From: Marinospirillum sp031581385 | Lineage (GTDB): Bacteria > Pseudomonadota > Gammaproteobacteria > Pseudomonadales > Halomonadaceae | Length of the DNA stretch: 64,000 bases | Direction of reading: 5' to 3' | NCBI RefSeq assembly: GCF_044810985.1 | Contig: NZ_CP085242.1 | Location: forward strand, 1,674,001 to 1,738,000 | Shown here: piece by piece, positions 24,981-34,112 of the stretch | Layout of the letters: the number at the start of each line of letters is the position of its first letter | Numbering within the stretch: position 1 is the first letter of the stretch | Position numbers and translations under genes: made by a program | The notes under the pieces: generated by a model | Seen by the model: only the letters and a program-made list of their open reading frames with translations | Database searches by the model: none | Told to the model about the DNA's origin: nothing

Positions 24981-26387
24981 ATGTCCGAGAAAAGCCTGAA
25001 CCTTATTAAAGAACACGATGTGAAGTGGATCGACCTGCACTTTACTGATGCCCGTGGTAAAGAGCAGCACGTCACCATCCCTGCTGAAGGAGTTGATGAA
25101 GAGTTTTTTGAAGACGGCCAGATGTTTGACGGCTCTTCCGTCGGCGGCTGGAAAGGCATCAACGAGTCCGACATGATCATGCGTCCTGACGACTCTTCTG
25201 CCGTTCTTGATCCTTTCACCGATGAACCCACCCTGATTTTGCAGTGCGACATCATAGAACCCAGCACCATGCAGGGTTATGACCGTGACCCACGCTCCGT
25301 GGCCCGTCGCGCAGAAGAGTACCTCAAGTCCACCGGCATTGCCGACACGGCTTTCTTTGGTCCTGAGCCCGAATTCTTCATCTTTGACGACGTGAAGTGG
25401 AAGCAGGACATGTCCGGCGCTTCTTACCAGATCAACTCCGAAGAAGCAGCCTGGTCTTCTGATGCCACCATCGAAGGCGGCAACATGGGTCACCGTCCTC
25501 GCGTTAAAGGCGGCTACTTCCCCGTTCCTCCGGTTGATTCTTCACACGAAATCCGTGCTGCCATGTGTAATGCCATGACGGCCATGGGTCTGAAAATTGA
25601 AGTTCACCACCACGAAGTGGCCACGGCCAACCAGTGTGAAATCGGTGTTGCCTTCAACACTCTGGTCAAAAAAGCCGATGAAGTTCAGCGCCTGAAGTAT
25701 TGTGTACACAATGTGGCCCATGGCTTCGGCAAAACCGCCACCTTTATGCCCAAGCCCCTGGTTGGCGACAACGGCTCCGGCATGCACGTTCACATGTCCC
25801 TGTCCAAAGACGGCAACAACATGTTTTCTGGTGATGGCTATGGCGGCCTGTCCGAAATGGCTCTGCACTACATTGGCGGTGTCATCAAGCATGCCAAAGC
25901 ACTGAATGCCCTGACCAACAGCTCCACCAACTCCTACAAGCGCCTGGTTCCCGGCTTTGAAGCTCCAGTCATGCTGGCCTACTCTGCCAAGAACCGTTCC
26001 GCCTCCATCCGTATTCCTTACGTCAGCAGCCCCAAGGCGCGTCGTGTGGAAACCCGTTTCCCTGATCCTTCAGCCAACCCTTACCTGTGCTTCGCGGCAC
26101 TGCTGATGGCTGGCCTGGACGGCATTCAGAACAAGATTCATCCTGGCGATGCCATGGACAAGAACCTGTATGACCTGCCTGCCGAAGAAGCCAAAGAGAT
26201 TCCACAGGTTGCTACCAGCCTGACCGAAGCTCTGGAAGCTCTGGACAAGGATCGTGAGTTCCTGACCAAAGGTGGCGTCTTCACTGACGACATGCTGGAT
26301 GGCTTCATTGAACTCAAGCAGGAAGAAGTGGATCGTCTGAACATGACCACCCACCCTGTTGAGTTCGACATGTACTACTCTGTTTAA
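24981..26387 (+). CDS. glnA: Glutamine synthetase, type I
   Basis: Makes glutamine from glutamate, ammonia and ATP; forms a dodecamer in the cytoplasm. The 468 residues match the GSI-beta class. Visible motifs are MFDGSSVGGWK (Asp50-like loop), GPEPEFFIFDD with metal-ligand Glu residues, VEVHHHEVATANQCEIG, HVHMSLSK, and NRSASIRIPYV. The adenylylation site Tyr is in KNLYDLPAEE, so control by GlnE is expected. It is preceded by a sigma54 promoter and NtrC sites and followed by a strong terminator. The usual neighbours ntrB/ntrC are not downstream here. Confidence 0.98.
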   Translation: MSEKSLNLIKEHDVKWIDLHFTDARGKEQHVTIPAEGVDEEFFEDGQMFDGSSVGGWKGINESDMIMRPDDSSAVLDPFTDEPTLILQCDIIEPSTMQGYDRDPRSVARRAEEYLKSTGIADTAFFGPEPEFFIFDDVKWKQDMSGASYQINSEEAAWSSDATIEGGNMGHRPRVKGGYFPVPPVDSSHEIRAAMCNAMTAMGLKIEVHHHEVATANQCEIGVAFNTLVKKADEVQRLKYCVHNVAHGFGKTATFMPKPLVGDNGSGMHVHMSLSKDGNNMFSGDGYGGLSEMALHYIGGVIKHAKALNALTNSSTNSYKRLVPGFEAPVMLAYSAKNRSASIRIPYVSSPKARRVETRFPDPSANPYLCFAALLMAGLDGIQNKIHPGDAMDKNLYDLPAEEAKEIPQVATSLTEALEALDKDREFLTKGGVFTDDMLDGFIELKQEEVDRLNMTTHPVEFDMYYSV

Positions 26388-26416
26388 TAGCAGTACTTGC
26401 AGTAACTAGAGACTTG

Positions 26417-26441
26417 AACCCCGCTTCGGCGGGGTTTTTTT
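26417..26441 (+). terminator. Rho-independent terminator of glnA
   Basis: Eight-base-pair stem AACCCCGC/GCGGGGTT with a TTCG tetraloop and seven T residues. Confidence 0.93.
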
Positions 26442-26461
26442 ATGCCCGGAAAATCCCGACC

Positions 26462-26493
26462 AAAAAAAAGACCAGACTGTTCAGGTCTGGTCT
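26462..26493 (-). terminator. Rho-independent terminator of mltF
   Basis: Nine-base-pair stem AGACCAGAC/GTCTGGTCT with a seven-base loop; eight T residues follow on the minus strand, just after the mltF stop. Confidence 0.9.
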
Positions 26494-26516
26494 CAAGCTA
26501 CTGCATCTCCCCAAAT

Positions 26517-27947
26517 TCAGATCATCGGTGGAACCTTGTTAAAGGCGGTCTCGAAGCGAACCCTTGCGGCTCTTTCTTCCAGCTGTTCCAGGAAATTCTC
26601 CTGGCTACGCTGATGCCATTCAAGTATCTCCAAATAGCGACGAATATTTTTTACATAGGCAACCGGCTCATTGCCGCGAGCGTAGCCAAAGCGTGTCTTG
26701 CCATACCATTTGCGCTGAGTTAAAAGCGGCAGGTGCTTGGCAACATCTTCCCAGCGATCGGGGTCATGCCCCTGGCCTTCAGTGATACGACGGGCATCTT
26801 CCAGGTGTCCATAGCCGACATTGTAGGCAGCCAGGGCCATGTAAATACGATCCGAACCCTGTATCTGGTCAGGCACCCGGTTGTAAAGGTGACGCAAATA
26901 GCGGGCACCCCCTTCGATGCTTTCAAAAGGATCAAGCCGGTTGACGCCGAGTTCCCCGGCAGTACGCTGGGTCAGCATCATCAGACCCCTGACGCCAGTG
27001 GGTGACACTGCATTGCGTCGCCAGTGGGACTCCTGAAAACCCACGGCTGCCAGAAGCAACCAGTCCAGTTCCTGCTCGGCTGCGGCCTCTTTGAAGTGTT
27101 TTTCATACTGAGGCAGACGGTTGCGAACATGACGCAGAAACAAGGGGGCACCGACGTATTCCAGGTGTTTCTCGTGGCGGTAGTAACGTTCCCGAACCTG
27201 GGCAATTTTTCCGTTCTGATCGGCGTAATCAATAAAACCATTGGCGATGGAGCTGAGCTGGGAGCCTTCCGCTTCAGCCGGAAGCATCCAGACCAGAGAA
27301 GCCGGGGCCTGGGCATCAAAGGCAACGCCTACACGCGGGAAGAAAAAACGATTGAGATTAAAATCCTGGGCGCTAACCAGTGCATAGTCCAGCTCACCAT
27401 CCTGAACCAGCTTCAGCAAGTCGGTTACTGCCAGGTCTTCTGTTTCAATCCAGCTTAACTGGGGATAGGCAGTCTGCTGGTTTCTCAAAACTTCGGCCTG
27501 ACGCGAGCCGGTCAGAACGGCAAGATCCGTGTCTTCTTCAATGTCTTCCCAGGCTCGGGGGCGATAATGTCCACGGCGATACACCACCATCTGGGAAGAT
27601 TCCAGCAGAGGCTGGGTCAGGGTGAAACGTTCCTGTAAATCCTGGGTGAGGCCCAGTCCGCCAGCAACCAGATCCACCTGGCCGCTTTGCAAAAGCTCTT
27701 CCATTTCCTGCTGGGTTTCAGCAACAGTAATTTTCAGCTCAACACCCAGGTGTTCAGCAAAGGATTTGATCAGCTCATACTCAAAACCTGCATGGCCTTC
27801 ACGATGCTCGTAAAAAACCGCAGGTGAACTGCGCAGGGCAACGGACAGGCGGCCCTTTTCAAGCACTTTTTCCAGAGGATCCACTTGACTGCAACCAGCC
27901 AGCATCACCAATAACAACAAAAAAAGTGAATATACCTTGAATTTCAT
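26517..27947 (-). CDS. mltF: Membrane-bound lytic murein transglycosylase F
   Basis: A 476-residue outer-membrane lipoprotein that cleaves peptidoglycan. The signal ends in LAGC (Cys19). An SBP-like regulatory domain (about residues 30-270) precedes a family 1E lytic domain with the catalytic Glu in GFQESHWRRNA and with SPTGVRGLMMLT, the LT motif. E. coli MltF has the same fusion, with the N-terminal domain acting as an allosteric control module. ATG 27947 has AGGA about five bases upstream; the open frame extends to 28028 but lacks a start with such support. It is divergent from purL, as in pseudomonads. Confidence 0.95.
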   Translation of the reverse strand: MKFKVYSLFLLLLVMLAGCSQVDPLEKVLEKGRLSVALRSSPAVFYEHREGHAGFEYELIKSFAEHLGVELKITVAETQQEMEELLQSGQVDLVAGGLGLTQDLQERFTLTQPLLESSQMVVYRRGHYRPRAWEDIEEDTDLAVLTGSRQAEVLRNQQTAYPQLSWIETEDLAVTDLLKLVQDGELDYALVSAQDFNLNRFFFPRVGVAFDAQAPASLVWMLPAEAEGSQLSSIANGFIDYADQNGKIAQVRERYYRHEKHLEYVGAPLFLRHVRNRLPQYEKHFKEAAAEQELDWLLLAAVGFQESHWRRNAVSPTGVRGLMMLTQRTAGELGVNRLDPFESIEGGARYLRHLYNRVPDQIQGSDRIYMALAAYNVGYGHLEDARRITEGQGHDPDRWEDVAKHLPLLTQRKWYGKTRFGYARGNEPVAYVKNIRRYLEILEWHQRSQENFLEQLEERAARVRFETAFNKVPPMI

Positions 27948-28261
27948 AGTTCCTAACTCATCGAAGTCTTCGATTGTTGATTCGAGTTGCTCCCGGATTG
28001 GGTTGCCGAGACCTGATCTACTGAGCAAATTTCAATAGATATCAATCAATTGCCTGTTTAGCTTGTTATTGTAGTTAGGTATCGTATCGTTGATTTATGT
28101 AATCTTATCAAAAATTGCTCAAAATAACGTCAACTCTCGCCTTTTTTCTGTGACTGGGGGTTCATTTTCTGTCTCGAGATAGCCCTTAAACCTGCTTTGC
28201 GCTATCATTTGCACCACTTTTTCCCGTCCTATGACATCTGCTCTTTCAAGAGGCTTCTGTA
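27948..28261. other. Divergent mltF-purL intergenic region
   Basis: 314 bases without a convincing gene. Near the mltF side a perfect inverted repeat ATCGAA-GTC-TTCGAT stands at 27960-27974, within the probable leader. AT-rich DNA between 28030 and 28130 probably holds the divergent promoters, but no pair of -35/-10 elements is clear enough to name. AGAGG precedes the purL ATG. Confidence 0.5.
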
Positions 28262-31200
28262 ATGCTCGAACTGCGAGGCGCACCCGCACTTTCTGCCTTT
28301 CGTTCCACCAAACTCCTTGCCCAGCTTCAGGCTTGCTGCCCCAGCGTGACTCAGGTTTATGCCGAATACCTGCACCTGGTGGACACCACTGAATCCCTGA
28401 GCGAGGATCAACTCAAGACCCTGAAAGCACTTCTTGAATACGGCCCTGCAGAAGCCCGCCAGCAGCCCCAGGGCGACTATTTTCTGGTCATTCCCCGCCT
28501 GGGCACCCAGTCTCCCTGGTCTTCCAAGGCCACGGATATTGCCCAGAACTGCGGTTTGAGTGCTGTGCGCCGCCTGGAAAGAGGGGTCGTCTATTCCATT
28601 CAGTCCAGCGAACCCCTGAGCAACGAAGCACAAAATGAGCTGGGCAAGCTGCTTTATGACCGCATGACTGAAACCCTGTTGCGTGACCCGCTGACTGCCG
28701 AGCAGCTGTTCAGTCAGGAAGAACCGCGCCCCTTGGGTTCTGTTGATGTCCTGGGTGGGGGCCGTGATGCTCTGGTTCAAGCCAATCAGCAGCTCGGACT
28801 GGCTCTGGCCGAGGATGAAATGGATTATCTGGTCAGCAGCTTTACGCAATTGGGGCGCAATCCCAATGATGTCGAACTGATGATGTTTGCCCAGGCCAAT
28901 TCCGAGCACTGTCGTCACAAGATTTTCAATGCCGACTGGGTTATCGACGGCCAGGCAGCTGAGCATTCTTTGTTTGGCATGATTCGCAACACCCACAAAT
29001 GCTCACCGGAAGGTGTGCTTTCGGCCTATAAAGATAATGCTGCGGTGATTGCAGGCTTTGAGGCTCCACGCTTCTTCCCTGAACCCCACAGCAAAAATTG
29101 GCTGCCGGTCACTGAACCTACCCATATTCTGATGAAGGTGGAAACCCACAACCATCCGACGGCCATTGCACCCCATCCCGGTGCTGCAACAGGTGCCGGG
29201 GGCGAAATCCGTGATGAGGGGGCCACAGGCATTGGCTCCAAACCCAAGGCGGGCCTGACCGGTTTCAGTGTTTCCAACCTGCGTATTCCCGAATTTGTGC
29301 AGCCCTGGGAAGGCGAAGACTATGGCAAACCCGGACGCATGGCTTCCCCGCTGGATATCATGCTGGATGGCCCTCTGGGGGGCGCTGCCTTTAACAATGA
29401 ATTTGGTCGCCCCAACCTGAATGGTTACTTCCGCACCTTTGAAGAAGAAGCCACAGGGGTTCACGGACGTGAGCGCCGCGGTTACCATAAACCCATTATG
29501 CTGGCCGGGGGGTTTGGCAACATTCGCCCCGACCATGTGGAAAAAGCCGAAATTCCTGTCGGTGCCAAACTGATTGTTCTGGGTGGCCCGGCCATGAATA
29601 TCGGTCTGGGTGGCGGTGCGGCTTCTTCCATGGCCACGGGTGCTTCCACTGAAGACCTGGATTTCGCTTCGGTTCAACGTGAAAACCCGGAAATCGAACG
29701 TCGCGCCCAGGAAGTCATCGACCGCTGCTGGGAGCTGGGTGATGCCAACCCCATCTGCTTTATCCATGACGTGGGGGCCGGTGGTCTGTCCAATGCCCTG
29801 CCGGAGTTGGTCAAGGATGGCGAACGCGGCGGGCTCTTTGATCTGCGCGCCGTCCCCAATGCCGAACCGGGCATGAGTCCACTGGAAATCTGGTGCAACG
29901 AGGCCCAGGAGCGCTATGTTATGGCCGTGGCCCCCGAACACCTGGAAACCTTTGATGCCCTTTGCCAGCGTGAGCGTGCGCCCTATGCTGTGGTCGGTGA
30001 GGCTCTGGCCGAACATCAGCTCACGGTAGCCGATGGTCACTTCCAGACTCAACCGGTGGATTTGCCCATGAGCGTGCTCTTCGGCAAACCACCAAAAATG
30101 ACCCGTGAATTTCAGCGCCAGCAAGTGCAGCTGCCCGAATTGAATTTTGCAGAGGTCAGTATCAAAGAGGCTGCAGATCGTGTTTTGCGCCTCCCCACCG
30201 TTGCCAGCAAGCAGTTCCTGATCACCATTGGCGATCGCAGCGTCACCGGCCTGGTGGCCCGTGATCAGATGGTCGGTCCCTGGCAGGTGCCGGTTGCCGA
30301 CTGTGCCGTGACCACCACCACCCCTTTCACGGAAACCGGCGAAGCCATGGCGATGGGTGAGCGCACCCCCCTGGCTCTGATCAACCCGGCCGCTTCCGGG
30401 CGCATGGCGGTAGCTGAATCCATTACCAACATTGCTGCGGCTAGCATCCACAAACTGAGCGACATCAAGCTGTCCGCCAACTGGATGTCTGCCGCCAATC
30501 ATCCCGGTGAAAACCAAGCGCTTTATGACACGGTGAAAGCCGTGGGCATGGAACTCTGCCCACAGCTGGGTATTGCCATTCCCGTCGGCAAGGACTCCAT
30601 GTCCATGCGCACCGTCTGGCAGGATGAGCAAGGCCAGGACAAGGCGGTCACCGCACCCCTGTCTCTGGTGGTGACTGCTTTTGCCCCGGTGACCGATGCC
30701 CGCCATACCCTGACCCCACAAATCCGCCGGGATCAAGGCGACACTGATCTGCTTTTGATTGATCTGGGGCGTGGTCAGAATCGCCTGGGCGGTTCGGCCC
30801 TGGCTCAGGTTTACAACCAGGTCGGTTGTGAAGCGCCTGATCTGGATGACCCCGAAGACCTCAAGGCCTTTTTTGCGGTTATTCAGGGCCTCAAGAATGA
30901 AGGCAAGCTTCTGGCCTACCATGACCGCTCCGATGGTGGCCTGCTGACCACCCTGGCGGAAATGGCTTTTGCCGGGCACTCGGGTCTGGATATCAAGCTG
31001 GATCTACTGGCCACCGACAAGCAGGAAGCCCTGGCAGCCCTGTTCAGCGAAGAACTGGGCGCAGTGCTTCAGGTTCGTCAGGCCGACACTGAATATGCCC
31101 TCATGCAACTGGCCGCTGCAGGACTGGGGGATGCCACCCAGGTGATCGGTCAACCCACCGAGGATGACCAGCTCAACATCTCGCTGGAAGGTGAAAGTCT

Positions 31201-32170
31201 GCTTCAAACCAACCGCATTCAACTGCAGCGCACCTGGACTGAAACCAGTTATCGCATCCAGGCATTGCGTGACAATGCCGACTGTGCCCAGGAAGAATTT
31301 GACGGCCTGCTGGATGCCGATGATCCGGGGATCAGCCCACTACTGAACTTTGATCTCAAGGAAGATCTGGCGGCACCCTATCTGCACCTGAATACCCGCC
31401 CGCAAGTGGCCATTCTGCGCGAGCAGGGGGTCAACAGTCATCTGGAAACTGCTGCTGCCTTCTATCGTGCCGGGTTCAATCCGGTGGATGTGCACATGAG
31501 TGACCTGCTGGAAGGCCGAGTCAGCCTGGAAGCTTTCAAAGGCTTGGCAGCCTGCGGTGGCTTCTCCTATGGTGATGTCCTGGGTGCCGGGGGTGGTTGG
31601 GCCAAATCCGTGCTCTTTCATCCCCAGGTGCGCGACACCTTTACCGCCTTCTTTGAACGCGAAGACAGCTTCTCGCTGGGTATCTGCAACGGCTGTCAGA
31701 TGCTGTCCCAGTTGAAGGAACTGATTCCTGGTGCCGATCACTGGCCGCGTTTTGTACGCAACCTCTCCGAGCAGTTCGAAGCTCGGGTGGCCACCGTGGA
31801 AATTCAGAAGTCAGCTTCGATCCTGCTGCAGGGCATGGAAGGTTCACGCCTGCCGATTGCGGTTTCCCACGGCGAAGGCCGGGCAGAGTTTGCCGATGCC
31901 AACCAACTGCAAGCCACCGAACAAAGCGGCAGCATTGCCCTGCGTTTTGTCGACAACCTCGGCCAGGTCACCCAACGTTATCCACTCAACCCCAACGGTT
32001 CACCGGCAGGTATCACCGGCCTGACCAGCCTGGATGGGCGTGCTACCATCATGATGCCCCACCCGGAACGAGTTGCCCGCACCCTCAACAACTCCTGGCA
32101 TCCTGATGAGTGGGGTGAACAAGGCCCCTGGCAGAGGATTTTTGCCAATGCCCGCAAATGGGTGGATTAA
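28262..32170 (+). CDS. purL: Phosphoribosylformylglycinamidine synthase
   Basis: The 1302-residue single-chain form that converts FGAR to FGAM in purine synthesis, typical of gammaproteobacteria. N-terminal domain, linker and two AIRS-like halves come first, with NSEHCRHK, KVETHNHPTAIAPHPGAATGAGGEIRDEGATG and HDVGAGGLSNALPE. The C-terminal glutamine amidotransferase has GGFSYGDVLGAGGGWA, the catalytic Cys in LGICNGCQML and HGEGR plus MMPHPERV at the end. ATG 28262 has AGAGG upstream. A repeat cluster follows the stop. Confidence 0.98.
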   Translation: MLELRGAPALSAFRSTKLLAQLQACCPSVTQVYAEYLHLVDTTESLSEDQLKTLKALLEYGPAEARQQPQGDYFLVIPRLGTQSPWSSKATDIAQNCGLSAVRRLERGVVYSIQSSEPLSNEAQNELGKLLYDRMTETLLRDPLTAEQLFSQEEPRPLGSVDVLGGGRDALVQANQQLGLALAEDEMDYLVSSFTQLGRNPNDVELMMFAQANSEHCRHKIFNADWVIDGQAAEHSLFGMIRNTHKCSPEGVLSAYKDNAAVIAGFEAPRFFPEPHSKNWLPVTEPTHILMKVETHNHPTAIAPHPGAATGAGGEIRDEGATGIGSKPKAGLTGFSVSNLRIPEFVQPWEGEDYGKPGRMASPLDIMLDGPLGGAAFNNEFGRPNLNGYFRTFEEEATGVHGRERRGYHKPIMLAGGFGNIRPDHVEKAEIPVGAKLIVLGGPAMNIGLGGGAASSMATGASTEDLDFASVQRENPEIERRAQEVIDRCWELGDANPICFIHDVGAGGLSNALPELVKDGERGGLFDLRAVPNAEPGMSPLEIWCNEAQERYVMAVAPEHLETFDALCQRERAPYAVVGEALAEHQLTVADGHFQTQPVDLPMSVLFGKPPKMTREFQRQQVQLPELNFAEVSIKEAADRVLRLPTVASKQFLITIGDRSVTGLVARDQMVGPWQVPVADCAVTTTTPFTETGEAMAMGERTPLALINPAASGRMAVAESITNIAAASIHKLSDIKLSANWMSAANHPGENQALYDTVKAVGMELCPQLGIAIPVGKDSMSMRTVWQDEQGQDKAVTAPLSLVVTAFAPVTDARHTLTPQIRRDQGDTDLLLIDLGRGQNRLGGSALAQVYNQVGCEAPDLDDPEDLKAFFAVIQGLKNEGKLLAYHDRSDGGLLTTLAEMAFAGHSGLDIKLDLLATDKQEALAALFSEELGAVLQVRQADTEYALMQLAAAGLGDATQVIGQPTEDDQLNISLEGESLLQTNRIQLQRTWTETSYRIQALRDNADCAQEEFDGLLDADDPGISPLLNFDLKEDLAAPYLHLNTRPQVAILREQGVNSHLETAAAFYRAGFNPVDVHMSDLLEGRVSLEAFKGLAACGGFSYGDVLGAGGGWAKSVLFHPQVRDTFTAFFEREDSFSLGICNGCQMLSQLKELIPGADHWPRFVRNLSEQFEARVATVEIQKSASILLQGMEGSRLPIAVSHGEGRAEFADANQLQATEQSGSIALRFVDNLGQVTQRYPLNPNGSPAGITGLTSLDGRATIMMPHPERVARTLNNSWHPDEWGEQGPWQRIFANARKWVD

Positions 32171-32178
32171 TCGCAATC

Positions 32179-32283
32179 CTGGTGGGAGGCAGTACTGTGG
32201 GGGTGTAGTCCTGTAGGAGCGCAGTCCTGGTGGGAGCGCAGTCCTCTGCGCGATAAAAAATCGCTCGCGGAGCGAGCTCCCAC
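32179..32283. repeat. REP-like cluster: 16-base tandem units plus inverted repeat
   Basis: Four imperfect tandem copies of a unit like CTGTAGGAGCGCAGTC run from 32179 to 32243. The last one opens an inverted repeat, GTGGGAGC at 32230 against GCTCCCAC ending at 32283. Inside are hairpins GCGCAG-TCCT-CTGCGC and GCTCGC-GGA-GCGAGC around an A-rich centre. The GTAGGAGC/GCTCC(C/T)AC arrangement resembles REPIN elements of pseudomonads. The purL transcript may end here. Confidence 0.7.
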
Positions 32284-32407
32284 ATGCGAACTCCCACATA
32301 CAAGCTCTGACATGCGAGCCCCTGTCATAGCTGCGCACTCTTGCGCGATGATTGAGCTATCACTTTCGGAGAAAGCTCCAACAGCCTTAAAAGATCTGGA
32401 GAACTAA

Positions 32408-32641
32408 ATGTCCATTAAACGCTTTATCGCCGGGGCTGTTTGTCCCAAATGCTCAGAAATGGACAAGCTCAAGGCCTGGCAGGAAGACGGGATGCAGCAC
32501 CGTGAATGTGTCGCCTGTGGGTTTACCGATTCCATGTCACTGGAAGCGCCCGAGGAATTACCTACCCGGGTCAATCAGGCTCAACCTGATCCCAAGGATG
32601 AGATTCAGGTGGTGAAGATATTTGATGGAAAGACTCAATAA
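32408..32641 (+). CDS. yheV: YheV-family zinc-ribbon protein
   Basis: A 77-residue protein with the sequence pattern CPKC-x20-CVAC near residues 12-37, a single zinc ribbon, typical of the YheV/DUF2387 family of gammaproteobacteria. Function is unknown; in E. coli it is near slyX/kefB. GGAG lies six bases before ATG 32408. The stop is two bases from the next gene, a DUF4258 protein, which suggests co-transcription. The upstream 237 bases are filled by the repeat cluster. Confidence 0.9.
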   Translation: MSIKRFIAGAVCPKCSEMDKLKAWQEDGMQHRECVACGFTDSMSLEAPEELPTRVNQAQPDPKDEIQVVKIFDGKTQ

Positions 32642-32643
32642 CC

Positions 32644-32958
32644 ATGCAAAAGCCGGAAGGTCTCTTTGATGCTCTGGATGCAAAACGCATCGAGTGGAAA
32701 AAGCACGCGCTAACTCGTATGCTTGAAAGAGGTATTTCACGTGCCGAAGTGCTGCAAACCTTGCAAGAAGGTGTGATTATTGAGTCCTATCCAGAAGATT
32801 ACCCTTTTCCAAGCCACCTGGTCTGCAAAGTCACCGATCATCCCTTGCACGTTGTTTTTGCCTGGAATGACAGTGAGCAAATCTGTTATCTGATCACTGC
32901 TTATCGTCCTGATCGAGAGCACTTTGAGTCAGACTTTATCACCCGGAGGCCATCATGA
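32644..32958 (+). CDS. DUF4258 protein, probable toxin of a YgiT-type pair
   Basis: A 104-residue basic protein matching DUF4258: HALTRMLERGIS near residues 22-33, then EVLQTLQEGVIIESYPEDYPFPSHLV, and DHPLHVVFAWNDSEQICYLITAYRPD, the conserved end. DUF4258 proteins are often encoded next to YgiT-type zinc-finger antitoxins and are thought to be RelE/MqsR-like toxins; no toxicity has to my knowledge been shown for this subgroup. It overlaps the next gene by four bases (ATGA) and starts two bases after yheV. Confidence 0.85.
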   Translation: MQKPEGLFDALDAKRIEWKKHALTRMLERGISRAEVLQTLQEGVIIESYPEDYPFPSHLVCKVTDHPLHVVFAWNDSEQICYLITAYRPDREHFESDFITRRPS

Positions 32959-33218
32959 CAGCCGTTAAACAAAATGCTTGTCCCGTTTGTCAGCAGGGAA
33001 ACAGAAAGCTCGGAGAAACTACCTTTGCCGTCGATCTTGGATTCGGGGTTGTAGTGGTTCGGCGGGTGCCGGCACTCATCTGTGAGCAGTGCTCCAGTGA
33101 ATGGCTGGAAGATTCCACAGCTGAAAAGCTGGAGCAAATCGTTGAGGAAGCGCGGATCAAGCATCCGGTTGTTGAAGTTGCCAACTGGGAAGATGAGGTG
33201 AAGGCCCTGGCATCCTGA
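32955..33218 (+). CDS. YgiT/MqsA-type zinc-finger protein, probable antitoxin
   Basis: An 87-residue protein with the YgiT zinc-finger: CPVCQQG near residue 9 and CEQCSSEWLEDSTAEKLEQIVEEA near residue 46, giving four Cys zinc ligands. The C-terminal DNA-binding XRE domain of full MqsA is absent, so it is the short form usually paired with DUF4258. Here the toxin-like gene comes first, as in mqsRA. GGAGG precedes the ATG by six bases, inside the upstream gene. Confidence 0.87.
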   Translation: MTAVKQNACPVCQQGNRKLGETTFAVDLGFGVVVVRRVPALICEQCSSEWLEDSTAEKLEQIVEEARIKHPVVEVANWEDEVKALAS

Positions 33219-33249
33219 TCCTGAGCCTTCCTGGGTTATCGAGAGCCTC

Positions 33250-33504
33250 TTACCCCAGAGTGGCAGTAATGGTTTCGTACTTTTCCATCAGCTCTTCTTT
33301 GCTTTCCACGTGGTTGGGGTCTTTGGGAATACATTCAACCGGGCAGACATCCACACACTGCGGCTCGTCATAGTGACCCACACACTCGGTACAGAGGTTG
33401 GGGTCGATTTCATAGATTTCATCACCCTGAGAAATGGCACCATTGGGGCACTCAGGCTCGCAAACGTCACAGTTGATGCATTCGTCAGTAATGTACAAAG
33501 CCAT
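33250..33504 (-). CDS. yfhL: YfhL-family 4Fe-4S dicluster ferredoxin
   Basis: An 84-residue ferredoxin with two cluster motifs, CINCDVCEPECP near residue 9 and CTECVGHYDEPQCVDVCPVEC near residue 38; the insertion between second and third Cys of the latter is typical of the YfhL/Alvin class. E. coli YfhL has been implicated in tRNA hydroxylation-type electron transfer; here the partner is unknown. It follows coaD on the same strand, as in pseudomonads. AGAGGA precedes the ATG. Confidence 0.94.
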   Translation of the reverse strand: MALYITDECINCDVCEPECPNGAISQGDEIYEIDPNLCTECVGHYDEPQCVDVCPVECIPKDPNHVESKEELMEKYETITATLG

Positions 33505-33563
33505 ACACTTTGTCCTCTTTTTTAAGTAGCGAGTGGGCTGTTATCAGTTATAGATAAGGTTTA

Positions 33564-34049
33564 TCAAGAAGGGTTCAGCTTAAATCTTTTTTTCAGGGCT
33601 GCTGCCACAACGGGGTCCACCAGATGATCCACGGAGCCACCCAGGCTGGCAACTTCACGAACCAGAGAAGATGCAATAAAAGACAGTTCAGGTGAAGGTG
33701 GCAAAAAGACGCTGTCCACACCCGTCAGGCTGCGATTCAACTGGGCCAGGGGCAGTTCGTAATCAAAATCAGCCCCTGAGCGCAAGCCTCGTAAAACAAC
33801 ATCAGCCTCCTGCTCTTGCATGAAATCCACCAGCAGACCTTCAAAACCACACACCTCAACCTGAGGCTGATCCGCCAGCACTTCACGCGCCAACTCCAGA
33901 CGTTCTTGCAGGGTGAAAGCAGGCTTCTTGCCGGGACTGGCTGCAATCGCCACGATCACTTGGTCAAACATACCACAGGCACGTCGCACAATATCCGCGT
34001 GCCCCAGGGTTATGGGATCAAAGGTTCCAGGATAAACGACCAGGCTCAT
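33564..34049 (-). CDS. coaD: Phosphopantetheine adenylyltransferase
   Basis: Transfers AMP to 4'-phosphopantetheine, the fourth step of coenzyme A synthesis. The 161 residues match the family. The nucleotidyltransferase motif GTFDPITLGHADIVRRA carries the T/HxGH signature, and the C-terminal LSFIASSLVREVA is the ISSTxVR-like motif, with an Ala replacing one Ser. GGGAG lies seven bases before the ATG. The rsmD-coaD-ferredoxin order is conserved. Confidence 0.97.
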   Translation of the reverse strand: MSLVVYPGTFDPITLGHADIVRRACGMFDQVIVAIAASPGKKPAFTLQERLELAREVLADQPQVEVCGFEGLLVDFMQEQEADVVLRGLRSGADFDYELPLAQLNRSLTGVDSVFLPPSPELSFIASSLVREVASLGGSVDHLVDPVVAAALKKRFKLNPS

Positions 34050-34112
34050 GTTTTTCTCCCAGCGAAAAGAGCAGGCATCTTACCCAAAAGGCTGTCAAGG
34101 CTCAAATAGCTT

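Noticed and set aside
29003..30979. 658-codon open frame antisense to purL
   Set aside because: It mirrors the codon structure of the well-supported purL gene, shows no recognisable domain and has repeated Gly/His/Gln-rich sequence typical of antisense frames in GC-rich genes.
32179..32283. CRISPR-like array
   Set aside because: Units are 16 bases, contiguous without unique spacers, and no cas genes are nearby; they fit a REP-type repeat.
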